From assembly GCA_017651515.1 (NCBI GenBank), contig JAGCCU010000035.1, forward strand, positions 1-64,000: a stretch of 64,000 nt of DNA. The letters run 5' to 3'. Positions 1-8,633 of this stretch are shown piece after piece. The stretch's first letter is position 1, and each line of letters begins with the position of its first letter. Below the pieces are notes generated by a model. That model saw only the letters and a list, made by a program, of their open reading frames with translations. It was not told where the DNA came from and did no database searches. Position numbers and translations under genes: made by a program. Source of the DNA: Muribaculaceae bacterium (GTDB taxonomy: Bacteria; Bacteroidota; Bacteroidia; Bacteroidales; Muribaculaceae).

Positions 1-86
1 GTCAGAGTGGTTTTACCGTGGTCAACGTGACCGATAGTACCGATGTTCACGTGTGGTTTTGATCTTTCAAATTTCTCTTTTGCCAT
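1..86 (-). CDS. tuf: Elongation factor Tu (5' end only)
   Basis: Reverse-strand translation starts MAKEKFERSKPHVNIGTIGH and continues VDHGKTTLT, the invariant EF-Tu amino terminus with the GHVDHGKT P-loop that binds GTP. Only the first 28 or so codons lie in the window; the gene continues beyond base 1. EF-Tu delivers aminoacyl-tRNA to the ribosome in the cytoplasm. It sits directly downstream of four tRNA genes on the same strand and is probably cotranscribed with them. Confidence 0.97.
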   Translation of the reverse strand, partial: MAKEKFERSKPHVNIGTIGHVDHGKTTL

Positions 87-215
87 AACTTAGTATTTTA
101 ATAAATGATTAACATTCAGTTATTCATCGCATATTTACATATTACTCTCCGCCTCGCCTTGAACGCGTATGGCCGCTTTCAAAGAAGGGAGGCGAAGGCA
201 AAGATATGTATCTTG

Positions 216-287
<72 letters not shown>

Positions 288-301
288 GGTGTTTCTTTTT
301 G

Positions 302-374
302 AGCGGAAGACGGGACTCAAACCCGCGGCCCTCAGCTTGGAAGGCTGATGCTCTATCAACTGAGCTACTTCCGC
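302..374 (-). tRNA. tRNA-Gly (anticodon TCC)
   Basis: The minus strand gives a full cloverleaf with acceptor GCGGAAG pairing CTTCCGC, anticodon stem TCAGC/GCTGA around CTTCCAA (anticodon TCC, reading GGA/GGG), and T-arm CGCGGGTTTGAGTCCCG. CCA is not encoded. It is separated by 14 bases from the downstream tRNA-Thr. Confidence 0.96.
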
Positions 375-384
375 AACAATTCTG

Positions 385-467
385 TGGGTAGAGATGGATT
401 CGAACCACCGAAGCGATGACGCAGCAGATTTACAGTCTGCCCCATTTGGCCACTCTGGAATCTACCC
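385..467 (-). tRNA. tRNA-Tyr (anticodon GTA)
   Basis: A class II tRNA of 83 nt with a long variable arm. The acceptor GGGTAGA pairs TCTACCC, the anticodon stem CAGAC... contains GTA, and the T-arm loop is TTCGAAT. The long variable arm is the hallmark of bacterial tRNA-Tyr. CCA is not encoded. Confidence 0.96.
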
Positions 468-482
468 AAGCCTTTTGTTTTG

Positions 483-556
483 AGCCTCTTGTCGGATTCG
501 AACCAACGACCCCGAGATTACAAATCACGTGCTCTGGCCAACTGAGCTAAAGAGGC
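483..556 (-). tRNA. tRNA-Thr (anticodon TGT)
   Basis: Minus-strand cloverleaf with perfectly paired acceptor GCCTCTT/AAGAGGC, D-arm TAGCTCAGTTGGCCAGAGC and anticodon loop TTTGTAA (TGT, reading ACA). The T-loop is TTCGAAT. It is the promoter-proximal member of the tRNA-tuf cluster. Confidence 0.96.
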
Positions 557-609
557 ATTTAGTAATGATTTATCTCCTCCAAAAATGGGTTTGATGTCAT
601 TTGCGGCTG

Positions 610-640
610 CAAAGTTACTGCTAATTTTTGAACTGGCAAA
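610..640 (-). promoter_or_regulatory. Promoter of tRNA-tuf cluster
   Basis: On the minus strand TTTG (637-640) is followed after 19 bp by TAACTTTG (610-617), matching the Bacteroidota primary sigma factor pattern. It lies about 55 bp upstream of tRNA-Thr(TGT). Confidence 0.75.
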
Positions 641-1058
641 TAAAGTCGACCTTTTTTTTCAAAAAAAATGAACACATCCTACTTTATATGCTCATACACA
701 CATCGTTAAGCAAAAAGCCTACAGTATCACACCGTCATCGCCTCCGGCACACACCTTATTTATATAATATCCACTTTTCAAAACACCTCCCCAATACATT
801 GAGAACTGCAACACAGACAACAGGACGAGGAACAACCGCAGCACAATAGACCGAACTTCGACATAATTAAGGTCGGCTCCCATACGAGAACCCCTTCATT
901 ATTAAATAAAGTTGACAGTATTCAGTTGGTTTGTTTACATCGCCACTCAATAAGTTGTCATCATCTTTGAGGAGATTGACTATTACCTTTATACATTGTT
1001 CATATGATTCTGATTGAACATAAAGTTATAAATTGTAAGAATTTCTAACATCGAGATA
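641..1058. other. Intergenic stretch, no gene seen
   Basis: This AT-rich stretch lies between the divergent tRNA cluster and pruA. The only sizeable open frame (628-849, 73 codons) is low-complexity, overlaps the tRNA promoter and has no recognisable protein character. I see no structured RNA or mobile element. Confidence 0.5.
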
Positions 1059-1089
1059 TTGAATATTCGGTAAATTATGTGTATCTTTG
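1059..1089 (+). promoter_or_regulatory. Promoter of pruA
   Basis: TTG (1059-1061), 20 bp, TATCTTTG (1082-1089), the Bacteroidota consensus with ideal spacing. The start codon is about 84 bp further down. Confidence 0.75.
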
Positions 1090-1172
1090 CAGCCGAAAAG
1101 GGTCTAACTAATTGATACTATTCCCGTTCAACCATTAAACACAAAACATAAACAAACCATAAAATTAAAGTC

Positions 1173-2798
1173 ATGAACAATTCTGTGATTACATTTCCAT
1201 TACCTGCCAATGAGCCAGTAAAGGCTTATATGCCAGGTTCCCCCGAGCGTATTGCCCTCGACAAAGAACTTGAACGTCAAAGCAACTTGGTGGTTGATAT
1301 CCCCATTATCATAGGCGGAAAGGAAATCCGCACCTGCGATGTGGGCCAAGTCACTTGCCCGCACGACCACAAGCACGTGCTTGCCACTTATCACAAGGTG
1401 ACCCAGAAAGAAGTTGAGCTGGCTATCGAAACAGCCATGGAAGCGTGGAAAAAGTGGAGCCGCACTCCATGGACTACCCGCGCAGCCATCGTGATGAAAA
1501 TGGCCGAACTGCTTGCCACCAAATATCGTCCCATCATGAACGCAGCCTGTATGCTCGGCCAGAGCAAGAACATCTTCCAGGCTGAAATCGACTCGGCATG
1601 CGAGACTATCGACTTCTTCCGCTACAACGTGCACTATGCTTCGAAAATCTACGCCATGCAGCCTAAGGACGGCATTGCTCAGTTAAACCACACTGAATAT
1701 CGCCCACTCGAGGGCTTCATCCTGGCAGTGACTCCGTTCAACTTCACTTCTATTGCTTCTAACCTTTGCATGACACCTGTACTGATGGGTAACGTAGCAT
1801 TGTGGAAACCATCAACCACTGCCCTGTTGAGCAACTACTACCTCATGCAACTCTACAAAGAGGCAGGCTTGCCCGATGGCGTAGTGAACTTCCTGCCAGG
1901 TAGTGGTGCAATGATTGGCCAGGTTGCCACTCAGTCAAAGCACTTTGCCGGCATACACTTCACCGGCAGCACCGACACCTTCAAGTCGCTGTGGAAACAA
2001 GCAAGCATGAATGTTGACAAGTATGTGTCCTATCCTCGCTTGGTTGGTGAGACCGGCGGAAAGGACTTCATCTTCGTGCACCCGTCAGCCGACAAGAAAG
2101 CCGTGGCTACAGCAGCATTCTGCGGAGCTTTCGAGTTCCAAGGCCAGAAATGCTCGGCTGCTTCGCGCATGTACATTCCCAAGAGCTTATGGCCCGATGT
2201 GCTTGCCGATATGAAACGCATGGCAACAGAAGTTAAGATGGGCGATGTGAAAGATGCCACAAACTTCATCAACGCCGTTATCGACGAAGCTTCATTTGAC
2301 AAGTGCAAATCATATATCGACTATGCTCGTGAGGCCGCAGATGCCAACATCGTCCTTGGCGGCAACTACGACAAGAGTGTGGGCTGGTTCGTTGAACCAA
2401 CGGTAATCGAGACCTCTAATCCCAACTTCAAGTCGATGGAAGAAGAAATCTTCGGTCCCATTATCACCGTTTATCCCTATGATGACGACAAGGTAGAAGA
2501 AACTGTGAAACTGTGCGACGAAACATCGCCTTACGGATTGACCGGCGCCGTATTCGGACGCGACCGCATGGCCGTGGAATGCATTACCGACAAGCTTTGC
2601 TATGCTGCCGGTAACTTCTATATCAACGACAAGCCGACAGGAGCAGTTGTAGGCATGCAACCATTCGGTGGCGCACGCGCCAGTGGTACTAACGACAAGG
2701 CCGGCGGCGAGTTCAACCTGATACGCTGGATTATCCCGCGCGTTATCAAGGAAACTCTCGTTTCGCCAACCGACTATCGTTATACCTACATGAAATAA
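1173..2798 (+). CDS. pruA: L-glutamate gamma-semialdehyde dehydrogenase
   Basis: Oxidises glutamate-5-semialdehyde (from 1-pyrroline-5-carboxylate) to glutamate with NAD+, the second step of proline and ornithine-derived carbon catabolism; cytoplasmic. The 541-residue length fits stand-alone P5C dehydrogenases. Aldehyde-dehydrogenase landmarks are visible: the NAD-binding segment with FTGSTDTF, the general-base glutamate in VGETGGKD (about residue 293), and the nucleophile cysteine in GQKCSAAS (about residue 327). EEIFGP and PFGGARASG lie near the C-terminus. It has its own promoter at 1059-1089 and is followed after 21 bp by an arginine deiminase on the same strand, suggesting a two-gene arginine/proline catabolic operon. 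The ATG at 1173 is the only sensible start. Confidence 0.95.
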   Translation: MNNSVITFPLPANEPVKAYMPGSPERIALDKELERQSNLVVDIPIIIGGKEIRTCDVGQVTCPHDHKHVLATYHKVTQKEVELAIETAMEAWKKWSRTPWTTRAAIVMKMAELLATKYRPIMNAACMLGQSKNIFQAEIDSACETIDFFRYNVHYASKIYAMQPKDGIAQLNHTEYRPLEGFILAVTPFNFTSIASNLCMTPVLMGNVALWKPSTTALLSNYYLMQLYKEAGLPDGVVNFLPGSGAMIGQVATQSKHFAGIHFTGSTDTFKSLWKQASMNVDKYVSYPRLVGETGGKDFIFVHPSADKKAVATAAFCGAFEFQGQKCSAASRMYIPKSLWPDVLADMKRMATEVKMGDVKDATNFINAVIDEASFDKCKSYIDYAREAADANIVLGGNYDKSVGWFVEPTVIETSNPNFKSMEEEIFGPIITVYPYDDDKVEETVKLCDETSPYGLTGAVFGRDRMAVECITDKLCYAAGNFYINDKPTGAVVGMQPFGGARASGTNDKAGGEFNLIRWIIPRVIKETLVSPTDYRYTYMK

Positions 2799-2819
2799 TC
2801 CCCACCGGCACAAGTTTTT

Positions 2820-4067
2820 ATGGATCCCAAAGGATTATTAGCACCTTGTAAAATCAACGTAAGTTCAGAGACTGGCAGGCTGCGTGCCGTGCTACTCCAT
2901 CGCCCTGGAGTGGAGATAGAGCGCATGACACCCATCAATGCCGGCCAGGCTCTCTATAGCGACATCCTGAACAAGCAACTCGTCGACTGCGAGTATGACA
3001 ACTTCAGCGGCGTGTTAAGCAAATGGGCTCAGGTGTACTATGTGAGCGACATCTTGCAGCACCTGCTTGTTGACGATGAAATTAAGCGCGAACTTGCCGA
3101 TGACGAGGTCATCAAGATAGCACAGGATTTAAGCGACGGCTCTGAAACCGACGTGGCAAAGCAGCTCACCCGTATCCTTATCGAAGGCTACGAGCACCCA
3201 GACTGGGACGGAATGAGCGAAGAACGCTACTTGGTAAAGCCGCTGTACAACCTGTTCTTTACACGCGACGCTTCGTCAACGGTGTATAACCGTGTGCTCA
3301 TCAACTCTATGAGTTTCGAGGTACGCAAACGCGAGACGCTAATATACAATGCCATATTCCACCATTTCTTCCATGTGGACACCCTCGACACCCTTGCATG
3401 GAATGCCGAGGCACGCACCGAGGGCGGTGACGTGCAGATTGCCTCTCCTGATCTATTATGCATCGGGCAGGGCATCCGCACTAATCCCAAGGGCATTGAA
3501 TATCTGGCTCAGCAGTTTGCGGCTGAACGAGACCACTTCAACATCCTCGTACAGGAATTGCCACACAATCCCGAATCGTTCATCCATCTAGACATGGTGT
3601 TCACCTTCCTGGGCAAGCACCAATGCATGGCTTTTGAGCCTATGCTGACAAAGCGCGGACTCTTTTCCGACAAGGACACCACTCTGATCAACATCGACCA
3701 TGGCAAGATCACCTACCATCGTGTCGATAACATGGTGGCAGGACTTAACTCGCTTGGATGGGAAATCGAGCCGGTACTGGGCGGTGGCAGAGACCCTTGG
3801 GTGCAGTTGCGTGAACAATGGCACAGCGGCGCCAACTTCTTTGCACTGGGCGATGGCAAGATAATAGGTTACCAGCGCAATTACAACACAATTGACGCGC
3901 TCAACAAAGCCGGGTTCGACGTGCTGGATGCCTTAGACGTGGTAAGTGGAAAAGTGAGTATGGACGACCACGAGAAATTCGTCGTCGTATTCCCCGCCTC
4001 CGAACTTCCACGTGCCGGTGGCGGAGCACGCTGCATGACAATGCCGCTGCTGCGCGACAACGAGTAA
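2820..4067 (+). CDS. arcA: Arginine deiminase family protein
   Basis: Probably hydrolyses arginine to citrulline and ammonia in the cytoplasm. The 415-residue protein carries the ordered ADI-superfamily motifs: FTRDAS (substrate aspartate), EGGDVQ, HLDMVFTF with the catalytic histidine, and near the end GGARCMTMPL with the catalytic cysteine at about residue 405. Length and motifs match arginine deiminase rather than agmatine deiminase. The sequence around FTRD (PLYNLFFTRDAS) departs somewhat from the classical PNLYFTRDP form, so a variant such as an arginine dihydrolase cannot be fully excluded. No carbamate kinase or ornithine carbamoyltransferase gene is adjacent. It follows pruA by 21 bp and precedes a strong terminator. 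Confidence 0.87.
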   Translation: MDPKGLLAPCKINVSSETGRLRAVLLHRPGVEIERMTPINAGQALYSDILNKQLVDCEYDNFSGVLSKWAQVYYVSDILQHLLVDDEIKRELADDEVIKIAQDLSDGSETDVAKQLTRILIEGYEHPDWDGMSEERYLVKPLYNLFFTRDASSTVYNRVLINSMSFEVRKRETLIYNAIFHHFFHVDTLDTLAWNAEARTEGGDVQIASPDLLCIGQGIRTNPKGIEYLAQQFAAERDHFNILVQELPHNPESFIHLDMVFTFLGKHQCMAFEPMLTKRGLFSDKDTTLINIDHGKITYHRVDNMVAGLNSLGWEIEPVLGGGRDPWVQLREQWHSGANFFALGDGKIIGYQRNYNTIDALNKAGFDVLDALDVVSGKVSMDDHEKFVVVFPASELPRAGGGARCMTMPLLRDNE

Positions 4068-4090
4068 TGCTAACATCGTCACAATACATG

Positions 4091-4126
4091 ACAGCCAGAA
4101 CACACGAATGTTCTGGCTGTTTTTTT
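4091..4126 (+). terminator. Rho-independent terminator after arcA
   Basis: An 11-bp perfect stem (ACAGCCAGAAC pairing GTTCTGGCTGT, 8-nt loop) is followed by seven T. The T-run overlaps the stop codon of the convergent acyltransferase gene. Confidence 0.9.
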
Positions 4127-5165
4127 ATGTTTTACAATTTTGTGAAAGCCAATTCTTGACTGGAATGGTTATAAAACGATGAGCTATTATTGCAGCTCCG
4201 AGAGTTACCAATAATAAAACTGCAATGAAGAGCCATGCCGACAAATTCAGGTTTAATGCTTCTACAGTTTTGCGCACCAACCCAATAGTAAGATACTGCA
4301 AAATGTAAATTTCCATGCTTAGCAGACCCACCTTTACCAACAAAGACATCGACAATAAACGTGTGAAAACACCTTTCGACGTGAATTGGCTGGAAAAAAC
4401 AACTATCAACATAACCACCGGCAAATACCACAATATGGTGTATTGCACCATTTTAAGAGTATTTGGGATTTTATAAACCAGTATGTTGCATGCTATTGCC
4501 AATAATATCGCTAACACTTCTATAACAGTGGCTCTGGACATTGGTAGCGACTTACTTTTGACACTAAACTCATCCATTACCCTGAACAAGGTCATACCGA
4601 GAGCAAAGTCTATCATTCGTGTTGCCGGGCATATATAATACAAATAGTCGCCCCTGGGTTGCAAAGCATATAACATTAAATAATATACTCCGCCTATAAC
4701 AAAAAACATGATGATCTGGTCTCGCAGTGACACTCGCTTGAAAATACCATTAAGCATCGGAAAGCAAATATAGCATACAAGAAGCGAGCTCACGAACCAT
4801 GCCACCTCATTATAGGAAAAACAATAATAGGAATCAGGGATAAAGCTCTGTAACAACAGCGCATGCAACGGCAAATCCCATCGCAAGCCCCAGGCCGAGA
4901 ATATCAAAACAGCAATTAACGTTAGCCAGTAAAGTGGCAGAAAATGTGCAATACGACGATTGACTATATGCTTGACCCCACTCCAGTTTGGTGGCGTATC
5001 ATTATAGTGCATAGCCATCAGATAGCCACTCAGAACAAAGAAAAACGTAATGACAAAACGCGTTATCATGCCACCGCAAACCGATACCTGAAGGTGATAC
5101 AATACAATCTCGGTAATCGCCAAGGCTCGCAGTCCATCCAATGCTTTTATACGTTTTCCGCTCAT
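4125..5165 (-). CDS. Acyltransferase family 3 (OafA/YrhL-like) membrane protein
   Basis: An integral-membrane acyltransferase expected to transfer an acetyl or similar acyl group to a cell-surface glycan. The 346 residues are mostly hydrophobic segments. The N-terminus has the family signature ALDGLRALAI followed by the catalytic YHL histidine (residue 24), then FFFVLSGYLMA, typical of Acyl_transf_3 proteins. The polytopic pattern (about ten segments) fits the family. It is downstream of a small gene on the same strand with a 25-bp gap and probably shares the promoter at 5446-5477. The substrate cannot be told from sequence. Confidence 0.88.
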   Translation of the reverse strand: MSGKRIKALDGLRALAITEIVLYHLQVSVCGGMITRFVITFFFVLSGYLMAMHYNDTPPNWSGVKHIVNRRIAHFLPLYWLTLIAVLIFSAWGLRWDLPLHALLLQSFIPDSYYCFSYNEVAWFVSSLLVCYICFPMLNGIFKRVSLRDQIIMFFVIGGVYYLMLYALQPRGDYLYYICPATRMIDFALGMTLFRVMDEFSVKSKSLPMSRATVIEVLAILLAIACNILVYKIPNTLKMVQYTILWYLPVVMLIVVFSSQFTSKGVFTRLLSMSLLVKVGLLSMEIYILQYLTIGLVRKTVEALNLNLSAWLFIAVLLLVTLGAAIIAHRFITIPVKNWLSQNCKT

Positions 5166-5190
5166 CTAGGTATTATTTATAGCATAGCTG

Positions 5191-5418
5191 TTAATCAATT
5201 GTGACGCGGGCAAAGCTTCCGGTCTCGGTATCGCGTATGCCGAAGAAGTCGGGTTCATCGATAATCTCAGGTTCAGCAACATCGGCAAAGTTATGCTCTA
5301 TCACGTCTCGCAACTCAGCAAACTTATCTTTAGCCGCCTTCTCATCGCTGAAATGAAACGTGTCACTGGCACTGCTACCCTCGCTAAAATAACTGAATGT
5401 TACTATTATTTTTTTCAT
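5191..5418 (-). CDS. Small conserved-looking protein of unknown function
   Basis: A 75-residue soluble protein beginning MKKIIVTFSYFSEGSSASD. I do not recognise the family. The first strand is beta-like and hydrophobic; the rest is acidic and alternates helix- and strand-like segments, with no signal peptide or membrane segment. The frame is open ten codons further upstream, but the ATG at 5418 gives the natural MKK start and sits 28 bp downstream of the -7 box at 5446-5453. It precedes the acyltransferase gene, so the two are probably cotranscribed. Confidence 0.6.
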   Translation of the reverse strand: MKKIIVTFSYFSEGSSASDTFHFSDEKAAKDKFAELRDVIEHNFADVAEPEIIDEPDFFGIRDTETGSFARVTID

Positions 5419-5445
5419 CAAATACCATTTCAAAAATTCAGTTGC

Positions 5446-5477
5446 CAAAGTTACGACAAAACTGTTAATAAACCAAA
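5446..5477 (-). promoter_or_regulatory. Promoter for the 5418-4125 gene pair
   Basis: On the minus strand TTTG (5474-5477), 20 bp, TAACTTTG (5446-5453), ideal Bacteroidota spacing. Confidence 0.75.
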
Positions 5478-5507
5478 ACCAATGACAGCACTTTGAACAT
5501 CTTTAAT

Positions 5508-5515
5508 TACATTTG
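5508..5515 (+). promoter_or_regulatory. Possible -7 box for 3D-domain gene
   Basis: TACATTTG lies 28 bp upstream of the ATG at 5544. No correctly spaced -33 TTG is present, so this is weaker than the neighbouring promoters. Confidence 0.4.
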
Positions 5516-5543
5516 TAACTGATAATCACCAAAATCGGAAATT

Positions 5544-5933
5544 ATGAAACATTTTCTTATACTGATTATGACCGTCTTGGCGGTCACCGTCATGGCACAG
5601 GAATATACCATGCGTGCGACCAAGTATCACCCAGGAATGGGCGGTGCCGGATGGGTTACAGCCAGCGGTTCACGCATCGACAACAGCAGGCTTAAAAACT
5701 ACGAAATACGCTGGGTGGCACTGTCTCCCGACATGTTCCGCCAATACGGCTTCAAGATGGGCGACACAATCGTAGTGAAGTGCGACCGCGTGCCAAAACT
5801 TGAAGGCAAATGGGTTGTAAAAGACCGCATGGGAGCACGTCTGCGCAAGCGCATCGATTTTCTGCTGCCTAGGGGTGACAATTATGGTTTCACAAGTCCG
5901 GTAAATGTCACTATCGAGAAGCAAAAAGAATAG
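5544..5933 (+). CDS. Secreted 3D-domain (double-psi beta-barrel) protein
   Basis: A 129-residue exported protein. Residues 1-18 form a signal peptide (MKHFLILIMTVLAVTVMAQ). The mature part resembles the 3D domain found in RlpA/MltA-C-like double-psi beta-barrels: TASGSRI near the start, then WVALSPDMF, GDTIVV, and the terminal GKWVVKDRM...RIDFLLP block with the spaced aspartates for which the domain is named. Such proteins act in or near peptidoglycan as lytic transglycosylase-like or binding domains, but activity cannot be assumed here. It is monocistronic, with a terminator at 5966-5992. Confidence 0.75.
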   Translation: MKHFLILIMTVLAVTVMAQEYTMRATKYHPGMGGAGWVTASGSRIDNSRLKNYEIRWVALSPDMFRQYGFKMGDTIVVKCDRVPKLEGKWVVKDRMGARLRKRIDFLLPRGDNYGFTSPVNVTIEKQKE

Positions 5934-5965
5934 GCAAAAACACCAATATTTGATTAAAAATAGTT

Positions 5966-5992
5966 AAAAAGCGACTTCAATAGTCGCTTTTT
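5966..5992 (+). terminator. Terminator after 3D-domain gene
   Basis: The stem AAAAAGCGACT pairs AGTCGCTTTTT around a 5-nt loop and ends in a T-rich tract. Confidence 0.8.
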
Positions 5993-6083
5993 CTATTTCT
6001 TATCAAAATCTCTGGTGTTTTCGAGCGTAAAAGTAGCTTCGAAAAATATTATTTTGTATTGTCAATTTTAATCATCTACTCAA

Positions 6084-6114
6084 TTGTCTATTATCAATTT
6101 ATTTACTACCTTTG
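6084..6114 (+). promoter_or_regulatory. Promoter for the 6164-8481 operon
   Basis: TTG (6084-6086), 20 bp, TACCTTTG (6107-6114), 49 bp upstream of the ATG at 6164. Confidence 0.75.
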
Positions 6115-6163
6115 CAGAGTTTTTACCGACATCAACTAATTAACTTTACATAGTTTCCACACA

Positions 6164-6946
6164 ATGAACAAGATTGTATCTAAAGAGAAATTTTCGGAGA
6201 ACGTGACCAAGCTCGTTGTCGAGGCTCCTCTTATTGCCAAGGCACGTCGCGCAGGTCACTTCGTGATTGTGCGCTGCGGTGAAAAGGGGGAACGCATCCC
6301 TTTGACTATTGCTGACAGCGACATCAAAGCTGGTACCATTACCCTAGTCATCCAGGCTGTAGGTGAATCGACCAAGAAGATTTGCGCCCTTGAGCCTGGT
6401 GATGCCCTTACCGACGTGGTAGGCCCTCTTGGACAAGCCACTCACATTGAGAACTATGGCACCGTTCTGTGCTGCGGCGGTGGCGTTGGCGTTGCTCCTT
6501 TGTTGCCCATCATCCGCGCCATGAAAGCTGCTGGCAACCGCGTGGTAAGTGTGCTGGCAGGCCGTTCCAAGGAACTTATCATCATGGAAAAGGAAGTGCG
6601 CGAGTCGAGCGACGACGTTATCATCATGACCGATGACGGCTCATATGGCAAAAAAGGACTTGTAACCGCTGGCGTAGAAGAAGTTATCAAACGCGAAAAG
6701 GTTGACTATTGTGTTACCATTGGTCCTGCCATCATGATGAAATTTGTGGCAAAGCTGACCAAGGAATATAACGTACCCACCGAGGCCTCGCTCAACGCAA
6801 TCATGGTTGACGGTACCGGAATGTGTGGTGCTTGCCGTGTGACAGTGGGAGGAAAGACCCGCTTCGTGTGTGTAGAAGGTCCCGAATTCGATGCTCACCA
6901 AATTGACTTTGACGAGCTGATGATGCGTCTCAAAGGTGCACAATAA
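6164..6946 (+). CDS. FAD/NAD-binding, [2Fe-2S] subunit (NfnA/SudB-like)
   Basis: The small subunit of an NADPH:ferredoxin or sulfide-dehydrogenase-type flavoenzyme; 260 residues, cytoplasmic. It has the ferredoxin-NADP reductase fold: a FAD domain in the first 100 residues and a nucleotide-binding stretch CCGGGVGVAPLLPIIRAMK (about 103-121). The C-terminal cysteines in GMCGACRV and FVCVEGPEFD are those that hold the [2Fe-2S] cluster. The next gene encodes the large subunit, as in NfnAB and SudAB. In the family the pair moves electrons between NAD(P)H and ferredoxin; whether bifurcating here is inference. Confidence 0.87.
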   Translation: MNKIVSKEKFSENVTKLVVEAPLIAKARRAGHFVIVRCGEKGERIPLTIADSDIKAGTITLVIQAVGESTKKICALEPGDALTDVVGPLGQATHIENYGTVLCCGGGVGVAPLLPIIRAMKAAGNRVVSVLAGRSKELIIMEKEVRESSDDVIIMTDDGSYGKKGLVTAGVEEVIKREKVDYCVTIGPAIMMKFVAKLTKEYNVPTEASLNAIMVDGTGMCGACRVTVGGKTRFVCVEGPEFDAHQIDFDELMMRLKGAQ

Positions 6947-7020
6947 ACTTCACAATTCCTAATCTCTATTTAATAACTGGCTTTGCGTTATGCCTGAAGC
7001 CGCAATAAAGAATAAACACA

Positions 7021-8481
7021 ATGGAAAGCAACGATAATACCTCACGCAACGAACAATGGCGCGTTGACCTGCGCAACAGCAAGTCTCCCAAAGAGCGTAC
7101 CGCCATCACACGCGTAGAAATGCCACAGCTCGACCCAGCCTACCGAATCACCTGCAATGAAGAGGTGAACCAAGGCATCAGCGAGGAACAGGCAGTCCTC
7201 GAGGCCTCTCGATGCCTCGACTGCGCCAACCCACAGTGCGTTACCGGTTGTCCAGTGAACATCAATATTCCCAAATTCATCAAGAACATAGAACGCGGAC
7301 ACTTTGCTGACGCCGCTGCTACTCTTAAGGAAACCAGCTCGCTGCCAGCCGTATGTGGTCGCGTATGTCCTCAAGAAAAGCAATGCGAAAGCAAATGCAT
7401 CCACCTGAAGATGAAACACCCCGCTGTAGCCATCGGCTATCTGGAGCGTTTTGCCGCTGACTGGCAACGAAACCACGATGATGGTCGTCTGCCCGAAGTG
7501 GCTCCCTCCAACGGCATAAAGATTGCCGTTATCGGCAGTGGTCCCAGTGGACTCACATTCGCTGGCGATATGGTGAAGCGTGGTTACGACGTAACAGTAT
7601 TTGAGGCATTACACGAGATTGGCGGTGTATTGAAGTACGGCATCCCCGAATTCCGCCTCCCCAACAGCATTGTTGATTTTGAAATCGACGGTTTGAGACG
7701 CATGGGCGTGAAATTCGAGAAAGATGTGCTCGTAGGCAAGACCATCACTTATGATGATCTCCACGAAATGGGATTCAAAGGCGTGTTCGTTGGCTCTGGA
7801 GCCGGTTTCCCACGCTTCATGGACATTCCTGGCGAGAATCTTAACGGAGTGATGTCAAGCAACGAATACCTCACCCGCATCAACCTGATGGGTGCAGGAC
7901 GCGGTGGCGACACCCCCGTGCTGACCGGCAAGACAATCGCCGTTATTGGTGGTGGCAACACTGCAATGGACTCTACACGCACTGCAAAGCGTATGGGAGC
8001 CGACCGTGTCATTCTCGTGTATCGTCGCAGCGAACAGGAGATGCCTGCACGTCTCGAAGAAGTGGGACATGCCAAGGAAGAGGGCATTGAGTTTATGACA
8101 CTGCACAACCCAATCGAGTACATTGGTGATGAAAAGGGACATGTGATAGCCATGCGCATCCAGCGTATGGAACTGGGCGAACCCGATGCCAGTGGCCGCC
8201 GCTCACCGGTACCCGTTGAAGGAGCAATCGAGGAAATCCCTGTAGATTTGGTTATAGTAGCTGTGGGTGTTTCACCCAACCAACTTGTGCCACGCTCAAT
8301 TCAAGGCCTGGATGTGAGCCGACGCAACACCATCGTGGTGAACGAAGAGACAATGCAGTCGAGCGTTAGCGATCTCTATGCAGGTGGCGACATCGTACGT
8401 GGTGGCGCTACTGTAATCCTCGCTATGGGTGACGGCCGACGTGCCGCCCTCAACATGCACAACCAGCTCAGTGCCAAATAG
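7021..8481 (+). CDS. gltA: NADPH-dependent glutamate synthase small-subunit-like (NfnB/GltA)
   Basis: A 486-residue FAD- and [4Fe-4S]-containing oxidoreductase, homologous to the glutamate synthase small chain and to NfnB/SudA. The N-terminus has cysteine clusters CLDCANPQCVTGC and CGRVCPQEKQCESKC that ligate the Fe-S centres. A FAD dinucleotide fold follows (IAVIGSGPSGL), then a second NAD(P) fold (IAVIGGGNTAMD), and the closing YAGGDIVRGGATV flavin motif. It lies 74 bp after the [2Fe-2S] subunit in the same operon and is followed by a terminator. No glutamate synthase large subunit is next to it, which favours the Nfn/Sud-type role over ammonia assimilation. Confidence 0.88.
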   Translation: MESNDNTSRNEQWRVDLRNSKSPKERTAITRVEMPQLDPAYRITCNEEVNQGISEEQAVLEASRCLDCANPQCVTGCPVNINIPKFIKNIERGHFADAAATLKETSSLPAVCGRVCPQEKQCESKCIHLKMKHPAVAIGYLERFAADWQRNHDDGRLPEVAPSNGIKIAVIGSGPSGLTFAGDMVKRGYDVTVFEALHEIGGVLKYGIPEFRLPNSIVDFEIDGLRRMGVKFEKDVLVGKTITYDDLHEMGFKGVFVGSGAGFPRFMDIPGENLNGVMSSNEYLTRINLMGAGRGGDTPVLTGKTIAVIGGGNTAMDSTRTAKRMGADRVILVYRRSEQEMPARLEEVGHAKEEGIEFMTLHNPIEYIGDEKGHVIAMRIQRMELGEPDASGRRSPVPVEGAIEEIPVDLVIVAVGVSPNQLVPRSIQGLDVSRRNTIVVNEETMQSSVSDLYAGGDIVRGGATVILAMGDGRRAALNMHNQLSAK

Positions 8482-8510
8482 CATTTATCCTTAGGATAAC
8501 AACACACATT

Positions 8511-8553
8511 CCCGATGGTGAGGCAAATATCGTCTCCACCATCGGGATTTTTT
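8511..8553 (+). terminator. Terminator after gltA-like gene
   Basis: CCCGATGGTG(AG) pairs with (CT)CCACCATCGGG with one bulge, followed by ATTTTTT. Confidence 0.85.
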
Positions 8554-8596
8554 ACGAAAATGCAGGTTACATGAGATAGAATTGACAAAAAAACAT

Positions 8597-8604
8597 TAAT
8601 TTTG
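8597..8604 (+). promoter_or_regulatory. Possible -7 box of speA
   Basis: TAATTTTG followed by CAAATT, in the usual context. A second TAnnTTTG (TATATTTG, 8629-8636) overlaps the first possible TTG start codon. Neither has a well-spaced -33 element. Confidence 0.4.
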
Positions 8605-8633
8605 CAAATTCCATATATTGGGATAGTATATAT

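Noticed and set aside
628..849. 73-codon open frame upstream of pruA
   Set aside because: Low-complexity, overlaps the tRNA promoter on the other strand, no promoter of its own and no protein-like composition.
7749..8279. 176-codon antisense frame in the gltA-like gene
   Set aside because: A shadow of a strongly coding gene on the other strand; no independent signals. The same applies to other long antisense frames such as 13628-14212 and 17844-18515.
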